Part shown: piece by piece, positions 51,394-58,731 of the stretch
How the letters are laid out: the number at the start of each line of letters is the position of its first letter
Position numbering within the stretch: the first letter of the stretch is position 1
Assembly: GCA_018267285.1 (NCBI GenBank)
Contig: JAFDYU010000007.1
Location: 124,206 to 188,205, forward strand
Length of the DNA stretch: 64,000 nucleotides
Source of the DNA: Bacteroidota bacterium
GTDB taxonomy: Bacteria > Bacteroidota > Bacteroidia > Cytophagales > Cyclobacteriaceae
Reading direction: 5' to 3'
Translations under genes and position numbers: made by a program
Notes under the pieces: model-generated
What the model was told of the DNA's origin: nothing
Databases searched by the model: none
What the model saw: the letters and a program-made list of their open reading frames with translations, nothing else

Positions 51394-51502
51394 GACCAAA
51401 AAAAACGCTTTAGGGCGAGTTGCTTCACTCTCAAATATCAGGTAAATATTTTGAACGAACACAGCCGTAAAGTATTGCCACGATAGAACTTCAGATTTTG
51501 TG
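51394..51502. repeat. 109-bp direct repeat, copy B (sprE start and leader)
   Basis: Near-identical to 48287-48394. It preserves the sprE start codons and the first dozen residues (MKQLALKRFF) on the minus strand, after which the frame runs into unrelated sequence. It immediately precedes the 37-bp promoter repeat and the M23 gene. Confidence 0.9.
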
Positions 51503-51530
51503 GTGAAGAAGCTGAATATCCCTACCTTTG
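51498..51530 (+). promoter_or_regulatory. Promoter of the M23-bactofilin-AtpZ operon
   Basis: TTG at 51498-51500 and TACCTTTG at 51523-51530, 22 nt apart, fit the Bacteroidota promoter consensus. The M23 TTG start is 18 bp downstream. The -7 part is duplicated at 50662-50669. Confidence 0.5.
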
Positions 51531-51547
51531 AGAAATTTTCTTGATCA

Positions 51548-52414
51548 TTGAAGCCCAAAAAGACACTTTCAGAGCGCCTCACGGCACGGTATCAGTTGGT
51601 GGTGCGCAGCGAAGACAACCTGGCCGAGCGCAGCAACGTGTCGTTTACGTACGGCCGGCTGCTGGTTTTTTTGTCGGCACTTTTTTTATTGATTTTTACC
51701 GCAAGCCTTTTCCTTTCAAAAACATTGTTGGCAAAATGGTTTGACCCCAAGTACGAAATAGCCGCACAAAAAAAGCAGTTGATTACGCTGGCTAAGCGGC
51801 TCGACTCACTCGCGGTGGAAGAAGACCGCAAGGAGAAGTTCATTCAAAATTTTCAGCGCATCCTTCGGGGCGATACAACCAACGGTTTTGCAGACCCGGC
51901 CAACGAACTGAAAGCAACCGTTGAGCCCGCAAAAACTTCGGTTACCAACATGAAGCTTGCCCCGGCCGATTCGCAGTTCAGAAAAGAATTTGAGCAGTCG
52001 CAATATTCGTTTGTGTCGCTCAACAGCAAGTACCGCGAGCTGCAAGATGTTTTTTTCTTTACACCCATCACGGGCTTTATCAGCGATAGATACGACAGCA
52101 AAAAAGGACACTACGGAGTGGACATCGTGGCCAAAACCAACGAGTCGGTAAAGTGCGTGGCCGATGGCACGGTAGTTATGTCGAGCTGGACCCAAGACGC
52201 AGGCTATGTTATTGCCGTGCAACACCGCGGCAGCCTGGTGAGCGTGTACAAACACAATGCTACATTGTTGAAAAAAGTTGGTAGTTTTGTAAACGCAGGA
52301 GATATTATCTCTATTGTTGGCAACAGTGGAGAGATGACCGATGGCCCGCACTTGCATTTTGAAATGTGGTACAACGGCAACTCGCTTAACCCCGAAGAGT
52401 TTGTAACTTTTTAA
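51548..52414 (+). CDS. M23-family peptidoglycan endopeptidase (LytM-like)
   Basis: 288 residues from a TTG at 51548. A cytoplasmic N terminus is followed by one membrane helix (RLLVFLSALFLLIFTASLFL, about 36-55), a coiled-coil periplasmic stretch, and the LytM domain with HYGVDI (His and Asp zinc ligands) and GPHLHFEMWYNG (HxH). All four zinc-site residues are present, so it is probably an active endopeptidase. The N-terminal anchor and the bactofilin gene 14 bp downstream fit the known M23-bactofilin partnership in cell-shape control. Confidence 0.92.
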   Translation: MKPKKTLSERLTARYQLVVRSEDNLAERSNVSFTYGRLLVFLSALFLLIFTASLFLSKTLLAKWFDPKYEIAAQKKQLITLAKRLDSLAVEEDRKEKFIQNFQRILRGDTTNGFADPANELKATVEPAKTSVTNMKLAPADSQFRKEFEQSQYSFVSLNSKYRELQDVFFFTPITGFISDRYDSKKGHYGVDIVAKTNESVKCVADGTVVMSSWTQDAGYVIAVQHRGSLVSVYKHNATLLKKVGSFVNAGDIISIVGNSGEMTDGPHLHFEMWYNGNSLNPEEFVTF

Positions 52415-52427
52415 AATAATAGAATTT

Positions 52428-52853
52428 ATGTTAACAACGAAAGAGCAGAAGAGAGCCGCTGACGAAATCAGCAACAGCAGCAACGTAATTGGCAAAGGCA
52501 CTACGCTGGAGGGCAACATCGAAACTCACGGAAACATTCGTGTAGAAGGCAGAGTTATAGGCAACGTAAAATCAAAATCTAAAATAGCATTGGGCCACGG
52601 CAGCCACGTAGAGGGCAACATCGTTGCACAAAATGCCGACATCGAAGGCGAAGTAAAAGGCAAAGTAGACATAACCGAATTGCTTGTGCTGAAATCTACG
52701 GCCGTGGTTCATGGCGATATTGCCACGGGAAAACTGGTGGTAGAGCCCGGGGCCATTTTCAACGGCAACTGCCGCATGGGCACGGTGAAAGATATTAAGC
52801 TTTCCGATACATCGGGTGTGCGGTCGCCTCAAGCCGAAGCGAGAATGAATTGA
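52428..52853 (+). CDS. Bactofilin (polymer-forming cytoskeletal protein)
   Basis: 141 residues. A short disordered N terminus leads into a DUF583 right-handed beta-helix (NVIGKGTTLEGNIETHGNIRVEGRVIGNVKSKSKIALG) with six-residue periodicity of Val/Ile and Gly, ending in a charged tail. Bactofilins form nucleotide-independent filaments at the membrane and position cell-wall enzymes. The M23 peptidase gene immediately upstream is the expected partner; the AtpZ gene begins 1 bp after the stop. Confidence 0.95.
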   Translation: MLTTKEQKRAADEISNSSNVIGKGTTLEGNIETHGNIRVEGRVIGNVKSKSKIALGHGSHVEGNIVAQNADIEGEVKGKVDITELLVLKSTAVVHGDIATGKLVVEPGAIFNGNCRMGTVKDIKLSDTSGVRSPQAEARMN

Positions 52854-52854
52854 C

Positions 52855-53058
52855 TTGAACGAAAAAAAACAGCAAAATAATTTTTTAAAGTACTCCACTC
52901 TTGGTTTGCAATTTTTGCTGACCATCGGCTTGTGTGCGTGGCTCGGGCTAAAACTCGATCGGTATTTCGAATTTACGTTCCCGGTGTTTCTCCTCTCGTT
53001 CACGCTGCTGTCGTTTGGCGGGATGATGTACAAACTCTATCGGTCGCTCAATGAATAA
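52855..53058 (+). CDS. AtpZ/AtpI-family protein
   Basis: 67 residues from a TTG at 52855. Two transmembrane helices (LGLQFLLTIGLCAWLGLKLD and FPVFLLSFTLLSFGGMMYKLY) joined by a short loop are typical of AtpZ/AtpI, small helper proteins of the F-type ATP synthase operon. In many relatives the atpB-E-F-H-A-G genes follow; here only one further membrane protein follows before the convergent tag gene. It overlaps that protein's gene by 8 bp. Confidence 0.85.
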   Translation: MNEKKQQNNFLKYSTLGLQFLLTIGLCAWLGLKLDRYFEFTFPVFLLSFTLLSFGGMMYKLYRSLNE

Positions 53059-53404
53059 GAACATACTCGGTTTTACAAGTACATTGGTTGCGTTGTCTTT
53101 TGGCATCGGATCGCTTACTCGTAAACTGGGTCAACCCACGTTTTTATTTTTGATTTTAGCTGTACTTGCAGCAGCCACGTGGCTGGTTTATTTTTTTATG
53201 GCAAGAACTAAATCCGAAGACTTTATTAAGAACTACATGCTCACCATAGTGGTGAAGCTTATCTTGGGTGGGGTCTTTATTTCTGTTTTGATTTTCCTCG
53301 ACAAAAAAGGAGCGGAGGAAAACGCGGTTCTGTTCATGGCTTCTTACCTCATCTTCACCGCTCTTGAAGTCGGTTTTCTTTTTAAGAGATTCAACCGATC
53401 ATGA
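53051..53404 (+). CDS. Hypothetical four-helix membrane protein next to AtpZ
   Basis: 117 residues with four predicted transmembrane helices (TLVALSFGIGSL, FLFLILAVLAAATWLVYFFM, MLTIVVKLILGGVFISVLIFL, AVLFMASYLIFTALEVGFLF). Size and position resemble the AtpI-like second small protein in Bacteroidota ATP synthase regions. No characterised family is recognised with certainty. It overlaps the preceding gene by 8 bp and the convergent tag gene by 6 bp. Confidence 0.75.
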   Translation: MNKNILGFTSTLVALSFGIGSLTRKLGQPTFLFLILAVLAAATWLVYFFMARTKSEDFIKNYMLTIVVKLILGGVFISVLIFLDKKGAEENAVLFMASYLIFTALEVGFLFKRFNRS

Positions 53405-53974
53405 TTTTTTAACTTCTTCGTATCGAAAGCAATCGGTTAAATGATCATTCACAAGCCCGCATGCCTGCATGTGTGCGTAGATCACGGTGCTGCCCACAAA
53501 TTTGAAGCCTCGATGTATCAGGTCTTTACTTAACGCATCCGATTCTTTGGTGGTGGCCGGAACGGTCTTTGCGGTTTTCCATTTGTTAACAATTGGTTTA
53601 TGGCTTACAAACGACCAGATGTACCGATCAAAACTTCCAAACTCCTGCTGTACTTCCAAAAAACGTTTCGCATTATTCACGGCAGCATTTACTTTTAATT
53701 TATTCCGGATGATACCCGGATCTTGCAAAATCTTCTCAATTTTTTTGGAAGTAAAACGAGCTACTTTTTCGGGGTTGAAGTCGGCAAAATTTTTACGGTA
53801 GCCTTCGCGTTTCTTTAAGATCGTGCTCCAACTTAAGCCGGCCTGCGCGCCTTCTAAAATCAGAAACTCAAAATGCTTGCGGTCGTCATGTACGGGCACA
53901 CCCCACTCCTCATCGTGGTATCGAATGTACTGATCAAATTTTAAACACCACGGGCATCGGACTTTTTCTTTCAT
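53399..53974 (-). CDS. tag: DNA-3-methyladenine glycosylase I
   Basis: 191 residues matching Tag throughout. RCPWCLKFDQYIRYHDEEWGVPVHDDRKHFEFL covers the zinc Cys and adenine-binding regions, followed by EGAQAGLSWSTILKKREGYR, FKFVGSTVIYAHMQACGLVNDH and a C-terminal zinc-ligand CF. It excises 3-methyladenine from alkylated DNA. It is a single gene whose 3' end overlaps the preceding convergent gene by 6 bp. A MITE is inserted 17 bp upstream of its start. Confidence 0.97.
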   Translation of the reverse strand: MKEKVRCPWCLKFDQYIRYHDEEWGVPVHDDRKHFEFLILEGAQAGLSWSTILKKREGYRKNFADFNPEKVARFTSKKIEKILQDPGIIRNKLKVNAAVNNAKRFLEVQQEFGSFDRYIWSFVSHKPIVNKWKTAKTVPATTKESDALSKDLIHRGFKFVGSTVIYAHMQACGLVNDHLTDCFRYEEVKKS

Positions 53975-53982
53975 AAGGATAT

Positions 53983-54191
53983 AAATAACTGCACTAGTGT
54001 CCAGTTAAAATAAGGTCTCTTAAATTTATAAACGCTAAAACCAAGAAATCAAGCAAAAATGAAGATTCGAATTTTAAAGATTGAAAATCAGATTTCAAAT
54101 CGTCACCGTTCAAATTTGGAGTTGAAATCATGCTAATCAAGCATTTATGTTTAGGAACTAATTTTTTAACTGGACACTAGTGAAATAACTG
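53983..54191. mobile_element. 191-bp MITE-like element with 9-bp target duplication
   Basis: The element is 53992-54182. Its ends are perfect 19-bp terminal inverted repeats CACTAGTGTCCAGTTAAAA (53992-54010 and the complement at 54164-54182). The flanks are identical 9-bp direct repeats AAATAACTG (53983-53991 and 54183-54191). The interior codes for nothing. This is a non-autonomous transposon whose transposase is not in the window. Confidence 0.87.
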
Positions 54192-54239
54192 CTTAACGAA
54201 ATAACGAATTAATTGTTTAACTTCCTGAACCCAACGGTT

Positions 54240-54635
54240 ATGAAAAATCTGTTCATTGTTGTTGTCCTTTTCCAAACATCAATGATGCGAGCGCAATTTC
54301 GCAACGAAACTTTTCCTCTTTACAAATTTCCGCAGCTTATCGCCACTTCTCAAAAAACATTCATCCACGGTTTGCTCATCGACCCTGTGCAAAATTACAG
54401 GCTCTCGTCACCCCAGATGTTGAATAAAGTTTTACTCGACAACGGACGGTTACAAAATCAATTTTACTGGACAAGCTCGGTAACCGCGATGTCGTACAAT
54501 CAAGGGAAATTTGGAACCTACTATTATTGGGATATGCAAGGTAACCTGAGTGGCACACGCGGCTTCATCGATCTTTCCGGAAAACACAAACGTGGATTTA
54601 AATTGTTGTTTCCCTGGCGCGCAATCGTTCGTTAA
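54240..54635 (+). CDS. Hypothetical secreted protein
   Basis: 131 residues from the ATG at 54240, chosen because it begins a signal peptide (MKNLFIVVVLFQTSMMRAQ). The mature part contains FPQLIATSQKTFIHGLLIDP and YNQGKFGTYYYWDMQGNLSGTRGFIDLSGKHKRGFKLLFP. The closing aromatic and glycine pattern could be beta structure. No family recognised. It is 16 bp upstream of the RidA-like gene and is probably in the same transcript. Confidence 0.6.
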   Translation: MKNLFIVVVLFQTSMMRAQFRNETFPLYKFPQLIATSQKTFIHGLLIDPVQNYRLSSPQMLNKVLLDNGRLQNQFYWTSSVTAMSYNQGKFGTYYYWDMQGNLSGTRGFIDLSGKHKRGFKLLFPWRAIVR

Positions 54636-54651
54636 ATTTTTTATCAACACT

Positions 54652-55173
54652 ATGAAAACAATTATTACTACTGCATTTATTTTCAGCTTCTTTCTCGCTT
54701 CTGCACAAAAAATCGATTTCGACAAAAAATTGAAAGACCTCGGTGTTGAACTCTACCAACCCACCCAACCTATGGCAAATTATGCTAAGGTGGTACGTTC
54801 GGACAACTTGCTTTTTTTCTCGGGCCACGGCCCCACCTTTGCCGACAACACCAACATCACCGGAAAAGTAGGCAAAGACCTAAACCTGGAGCAAGGTTAC
54901 AAAGCAGCCCGGCAGACAGGCATTGCCCTGCTCTCTTCGCTTAAAGCCGAAGTGGGCGACCTGAATAAAGTAAAGCGAATTGTAAAAGTGCTCGGCATGG
55001 TAAACAGTGCCGAAGGTTTTGCCGAACAACACAAAGTAATGAATGGTTTTTCTGATTTAATGGTGGCCGTGTTTGGCGAAAAAGGGAAACACGCCCGCTC
55101 TTCGGTGGGCATGTACATGCTGCCCACTAATATTTCTGTAGAAATCGAAATGATTGTGGAAGTAGAAGAGTGA
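54652..55173 (+). CDS. RidA/YjgF-family protein with a signal peptide
   Basis: 173 residues from the ATG at 54652, which gives a signal peptide (MKTIITTAFIFSFFLASAQ). A longer in-frame ORF from 54550 would overlap the preceding gene. The core LFFSGHGPTFADNTNITGKVGKDL ... AARQTGIALLSSLKAEVGDLNKVKRIVKVLGMVNSAEGF ... ARSSVGMYMLPTNISVEIEMIVEVE fits the RidA-like YjgF/RutC family (extended group with a C-terminal V-x-V strand). RidA proteins deaminate enamine/imine intermediates in the cytoplasm. The predicted export is unusual. Whether the conserved Arg is functional cannot be judged. Confidence 0.82.
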   Translation: MKTIITTAFIFSFFLASAQKIDFDKKLKDLGVELYQPTQPMANYAKVVRSDNLLFFSGHGPTFADNTNITGKVGKDLNLEQGYKAARQTGIALLSSLKAEVGDLNKVKRIVKVLGMVNSAEGFAEQHKVMNGFSDLMVAVFGEKGKHARSSVGMYMLPTNISVEIEMIVEVEE

Positions 55174-55203
55174 TCGGGTGGAAGTCTTTAAAAAATTGAT
55201 GAC

Positions 55204-55668
55204 TTAATCTTTCATCCATTCAAAAACGGAATAGTGCTCGCCATTCATTTTTAAATTTTTGTAAACAGTTTGTGCTACGGCATTGCTTCGGTCTACGTAC
55301 AACCGGATGCCTTTCGAATCGGGGTCGTCTTGAACAAGTTGCTGTATGTGTTCGTACAATTTTCTGTAAACCCCTTTGCCCCGGTGCTCTTTTGAAACAT
55401 AAACCGACTGAATCCAGATAATTGTGCCGTTGCGCCAATCGCTCCACTCATAGGTAGTCATCAGGCAGCCGGCCACCTCGCCATTCACTTCGGCCACATA
55501 ATATCTTCCTTTGGTAGGATCTTTAAACATCCGATTCACACCGAGTGTAAGCGCACTTATTTCCAGCGTAATGTTTTCGGTTTCGAGCGCCATCTTCAGT
55601 TGAAAATCGAGTACGTGCGGGATGTCTTTAGCCGTGGCTTCGCGGATTACAGGGTCGGGATTTTTCAT
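55204..55668 (-). CDS. GNAT-family N-acetyltransferase
   Basis: 154 residues. The acetyl-CoA-binding motif is visible as SVYVSKEHRGKGVYRKLYEHI (R/Q-x-x-G-x-G/A), with YYVAEVNGEVAGCLMTTYEW for motif D and GIRLYVDRSNAVAQTVYKNLKM for motif B. The substrate is unknown. It follows the cystathionine-type enzyme by 18 bp on the same strand, so the two are likely co-transcribed. Confidence 0.9.
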   Translation of the reverse strand: MKNPDPVIREATAKDIPHVLDFQLKMALETENITLEISALTLGVNRMFKDPTKGRYYVAEVNGEVAGCLMTTYEWSDWRNGTIIWIQSVYVSKEHRGKGVYRKLYEHIQQLVQDDPDSKGIRLYVDRSNAVAQTVYKNLKMNGEHYSVFEWMKD

Positions 55669-55686
55669 GTAAGGATTGGTAAAATT

Positions 55687-56814
55687 CTAAAGTGCTTGTT
55701 TAATGTCGGCAATCAAATCGTGTGCATCTTCTGCCCCCACCGACAGCCTCAATAATTTCTCAGAGATACCAAACTGCTTCCGTTCTTGCGGTGTGAGTTT
55801 GGCGTGCGATGTTTTTGTAGGCTGTGCCACCGTGCTTTCCACTCCACCCAAACTCACGGCTTTGCGAATAAACTTCAGACGCTTTAAAAATTTATCGGGG
55901 TCGGCCTTCACTTCAAACGAGAGCATGCCCCCAAACCCACCGGGCATTTGTCGTTTTGCAATTTTATGATCGGGATGACTTTTTAACCCAGGATAAAACA
56001 CCGACCCCACTTTGGTTTCGGTTTCCAGAAAATCGGCAATGGCCATTGCATTTTTGTTTTGTTGTTTCACGCGCAGCACAATAGTTTTTAAACTGCGCTC
56101 AACAAGATAGGCCGTGTGGGCGTCCAGGCTTCCACCAAAGTGCATGGCGCTGGCTCTAATTTTTTCAATCAATCGTTTAGTACTCACGGCAACCCCACAA
56201 CTTAAATCGCTGTGGCCTCCAATATACTTTGTGCCGCTGTGCGTTACAATGTCTATGCCCAGATCGATGGGGTTTTGGTTTACGGGCGAAGCAAAGGTGT
56301 TGTCAATGATCGTTGCGATTTTATGTTTTCTTGCAATGGTGGCAACGGCTTTTATATCGGTGATTTTTAGCAACGGGTTAGAGGGCGTTTCGATGTAAAT
56401 GATTTTAGTGTTCGGACGTATCGCTTTTTCAAACTTACTTAAATCCGATACATCCGCCATCGTGTGTTCGATGCCGTAACGCTTCAACTCATTCAAGGCC
56501 GCATGGTGGGTGCCTCCGTACAGATCTTTTTGAAAAAGCACATGGTCGCCACTCTTTACCAAAGCAAACAGGGAAGTCATGATCGCTGCCATGCCCGAGC
56601 TGAAGAGCAAACCGTCTTCGCCATTTTCTAGTGCTGCCATTTTGGTAACCACGGCAAGCTGGTTAGGTGTGTTGAAGTATCGCGGATAGCGCACCAGCGT
56701 ATCGTAGTCGTAAGCGGATGAAGGATAGATCGGGTTCACCAATCCACCGTAGATGGGGTCTCCCGCAGAGCCCTCATGTATGCTTTGTGTAAGTTTTGAA
56801 GTAGATTTTTTCAT
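55687..56814 (-). CDS. Cystathionine gamma-synthase/beta-lyase family PLP enzyme
   Basis: 375 residues from the ATG at 56814 (MKKSTSKLTQSIHEGS); an earlier ATG at 56850 lacks family similarity. The Cys/Met metabolism PLP pattern is clear: YPSSAYDYDTLVRYPRY, SSGMAAIMTSLFAL, IDNTFASPVNQNP and the PLP lysine in IVTHSGTKYIGGHSDLSCG. It catalyses gamma-replacement or beta/gamma-elimination on cystathionine or homoserine-derived substrates, but which reaction cannot be assigned from sequence alone. It is divergent from the orphan response regulator. Confidence 0.9.
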   Translation of the reverse strand: MKKSTSKLTQSIHEGSAGDPIYGGLVNPIYPSSAYDYDTLVRYPRYFNTPNQLAVVTKMAALENGEDGLLFSSGMAAIMTSLFALVKSGDHVLFQKDLYGGTHHAALNELKRYGIEHTMADVSDLSKFEKAIRPNTKIIYIETPSNPLLKITDIKAVATIARKHKIATIIDNTFASPVNQNPIDLGIDIVTHSGTKYIGGHSDLSCGVAVSTKRLIEKIRASAMHFGGSLDAHTAYLVERSLKTIVLRVKQQNKNAMAIADFLETETKVGSVFYPGLKSHPDHKIAKRQMPGGFGGMLSFEVKADPDKFLKRLKFIRKAVSLGGVESTVAQPTKTSHAKLTPQERKQFGISEKLLRLSVGAEDAHDLIADIKQAL

Positions 56815-56887
56815 TTTGAAAAAAGTTATCCGGTAAAGATAACCACGCAAGTTTATTTTCTTTGGTTATGTTATACCTTGCAATGAG

Positions 56888-57541
56888 ATGCAGAAGATAA
56901 ACATTTGCCTTACAGACGACCACCAGATTTTTCGCAAGGCCATGATCCGGTTGCTAAAAACGTTCGACCGCATAGGCGAGGTGTGGGAAGCATCCAATGG
57001 CGAAGAGTGCCTCGAGCAGGTGAAAGATAAAAAACCCGATGTAGTGCTTCTGGACCTCGACATGCCGGTGATGAACGGATCGGAGTGTGCCGAGCGGTTG
57101 CTCCAAAAGTTTCCGGGTTTAAAAATTATTATTCTTTCTTCGCACGACAGCGAAAAGTACATGCTCTACATGCTCGAACTGGGTGTCAATTCTTTTCTGC
57201 AAAAAAATACGAACCCCGAAGAATTAGAGAACGCCATTTATTCTGTATTCGAGCACGATTTCTATCACAATGAACTGCTCAACTCCATCATACGCAAAAG
57301 CCTGAAAGGCCGTGCCCATAACGCCAAGTCGGAATCAGGTTCCGAACACCAAATTTCTGAACGCGAACGCGAAGTGCTCAGGCTGATATGCAACGAAATC
57401 AGCCTGAAAGAAATTGCCAACCGATTGTCGCTGAGCGAAAAAACGGTTCAATCGCATAAGCTCAACATACAATCCAAGCTTGGAGCAAAAAGTACGGTGG
57501 GTTTGGTGAAGGCCGCCTACGAACTCGGGTTGTTGGAGTAG
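56888..57541 (+). CDS. Orphan NarL/FixJ response regulator
   Basis: 217 residues. The receiver starts MQKINICLTDDHQIFRKAM with the DD acidic pocket. The phospho-Asp is in DVVLLDLDMPVMNG near residue 57, followed by the T/S and K positions (LSSHD, FLQKNT). The LuxR HTH is at the C terminus (ISEREREVLRLICNEISLKEIANRLSLSEKTVQSHKLNIQSKL). No sensor kinase is adjacent. Two similar CTAAGGA sites two helical turns apart lie just downstream. Confidence 0.94.
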   Translation: MQKINICLTDDHQIFRKAMIRLLKTFDRIGEVWEASNGEECLEQVKDKKPDVVLLDLDMPVMNGSECAERLLQKFPGLKIIILSSHDSEKYMLYMLELGVNSFLQKNTNPEELENAIYSVFEHDFYHNELLNSIIRKSLKGRAHNAKSESGSEHQISEREREVLRLICNEISLKEIANRLSLSEKTVQSHKLNIQSKLGAKSTVGLVKAAYELGLLE

Positions 57542-57793
57542 ACCGGATAGCCACTTTCCCAATTTTTTGCCCAAACCCGCACTAAGGAATACCTGATTTT
57601 TTCTAAGGATATCCTTACCAAAATTTTTAGCATTCTGCGTTTTCTTTAAAATTTCGGGGGTCGTGCCCGCCCGCCCCGCCCGGTTGCAGCCCCAGGCAAA
57701 AAAGTGTCCTTTTTTTTTGTATGAAATTCAATGCGCGGTTGGCCCCAAAAGCCACCGGGTTAGGTATAGGTTTTAGGTTTTAAATTTTAAGTT
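57542..57793. other. Intergenic region with tandem CTAAGGA sites and a GC-rich tract
   Basis: CTAAGGAATACCT (57582-57594) and CTAAGGATATCCT (57603-57615) are 21 bp apart; the second lies in the perfect 14-bp palindrome TAAGGATATCCTTA (57604-57617). A GC-rich stretch with CCCGCCCGCCCCGCCCGG (57667-57684) follows, then a T run. A 20-codon ORF at 57721-57783 is too short to call. Confidence 0.5.
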
Positions 57794-58132
57794 ATGAAAG
57801 TACTGGTAGTGCATCGGCAGGAGGCCGTGAGGCAGAACATCAAAAAACAACTGGGGCAGTGGTACGTGGAAGCGTACGACAACGGGCTGGAAGGGCTCTT
57901 GGCGGCCAAGGTTGAAAACTTTGATCTGATACTTTGCGCGCAAGACCTGCCGGTGGTTACCGGTATAGAGCTGGTGCGGTCCATCCGCAACCTGAGCCTG
58001 AACCGCACCACGCCCGTGGTGCTGCTGGCCGAGGGCACCGAGACCCCCGAGCACGAGCGCCTGGTGCACCTGCTCAACGCCAACCTGATGACCGTGGAAG
58101 AAGTGGCCGAGATGAGGAAGTTGAATGTTTGA
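57794..58132 (+). CDS. Degenerate receiver-domain protein (pseudo-receiver)
   Basis: 112 residues with the receiver-like order MKVLVVHRQEAVRQNIKKQL, FDLILCAQDLPVVTGIELV, TTPVVLLAEGTET, LLNANLMTVEEVAEM. Compared with true receivers, the acidic pair is HRQ, the phospho-acceptor position is Ala (the Asp is two residues later), the T/S switch is Ala and the conserved Lys is missing. It is predicted to be non-phosphorylatable and to work by protein contact. It is the first of four closely spaced GC-rich genes ending in a papain-like protease. Confidence 0.75.
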   Translation: MKVLVVHRQEAVRQNIKKQLGQWYVEAYDNGLEGLLAAKVENFDLILCAQDLPVVTGIELVRSIRNLSLNRTTPVVLLAEGTETPEHERLVHLLNANLMTVEEVAEMRKLNV

Positions 58133-58140
58133 ACGAATCA

Positions 58141-58557
58141 ATGATCGTTATGAAAACAACAAACCAAAATCAAAACTACCAGCTCGGGCTGCTGCACTTT
58201 GCGCACCTGCTGGTGACCGTAGACGGCTTCGTTGACAACCGCGAGAAAGACGCGATGAAAAAACTGATGGCCGAAGAGCATATTCCCGACTCGGTCTACA
58301 GCGATTTCACAAAAACCGTGGCGCACAAAACCGAGCGCGATGTGTACGACCGGGGCATCACCTTGCTCAACGCCTGCAACGAAGACGAAAAGCTCAGCGC
58401 CCTGGTGCACCTGTACCGCCTTTCGGAGATCGATGACCAGATACACGTAAAAGAAGTGCGCCTGCTTTTGTATTCGCTCAAAGCCACGCACGTGGAGTTT
58501 GAAGATGTAGTATTGTCGGCCAACCTGTACAAGGCCGGAACCCACCGCGCAGCCTGA
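58141..58557 (+). CDS. TerB-like protein
   Basis: 138 residues from ATG 58141 (58150 is a second possible start). The longer upstream reading frame is only the antiparallel frame of the previous gene. LLHFAHLLVTVDGFVDNREKDAMKKLMAEE and SEIDDQIHVKEVRLLLYSLK match the all-helical TerB fold, with Asp pairs (VDGFVD, DQIH) that in relatives bind metal. TerB-like proteins accompany stress-response and signalling systems, often with DUF domains. It starts 8 bp after the pseudo-receiver gene and ends 6 bp before a small membrane-protein ORF. Confidence 0.75.
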   Translation: MIVMKTTNQNQNYQLGLLHFAHLLVTVDGFVDNREKDAMKKLMAEEHIPDSVYSDFTKTVAHKTERDVYDRGITLLNACNEDEKLSALVHLYRLSEIDDQIHVKEVRLLLYSLKATHVEFEDVVLSANLYKAGTHRAA

Positions 58558-58563
58558 AAGTTT

Positions 58564-58704
58564 ATGGACCAGATAGCCATCATCAACTTGCTGAGGGAGA
58601 TTGTCTTCAAGTGTGCCATTGTGGTAGGTGCGTTTGGTTTAGTGGGCGGCATTATCTTTTGCCAACAGAAAATCAAACAGGTACTGTACCGCTCGGCTAA
58701 ATAA
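58564..58704 (+). CDS. Small single-pass membrane protein
   Basis: 46 residues, MDQIAIINLLREIVFKCAIV then VGAFGLVGGIIFCQQKIKQVLYR. One clear transmembrane helix (about 17-34) and a basic C terminus. Its size is below usual gene-calling limits, but it is the only open frame in the gap. It shares the GC-rich codon style and starts 6 bp after the TerB-like stop. Role unknown; it may anchor a partner. Confidence 0.6.
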   Translation: MDQIAIINLLREIVFKCAIVVGAFGLVGGIIFCQQKIKQVLYRSAK

Positions 58705-58731
58705 TTTTTTTCACTTCTAAACTTCCCTTTT

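Noticed and set aside
51325-51582. 85-codon minus-strand frame beginning with sprE-like residues
   Set aside because: It arises from the duplicated sprE 5' fragment fused to REP sequence; it is a repeat by-product, not a gene.
57721-57783. 20-codon ORF before the pseudo-receiver gene
   Set aside because: Too short, no similarity and no translation signal; it could be a leader peptide but nothing supports it.
57934-58137. Arg/Pro-rich frame upstream of the TerB-like gene, forming one long ORF with it
   Set aside because: It is the alternate frame of the GC-rich pseudo-receiver gene; TerB similarity begins only after the ATG at 58141.
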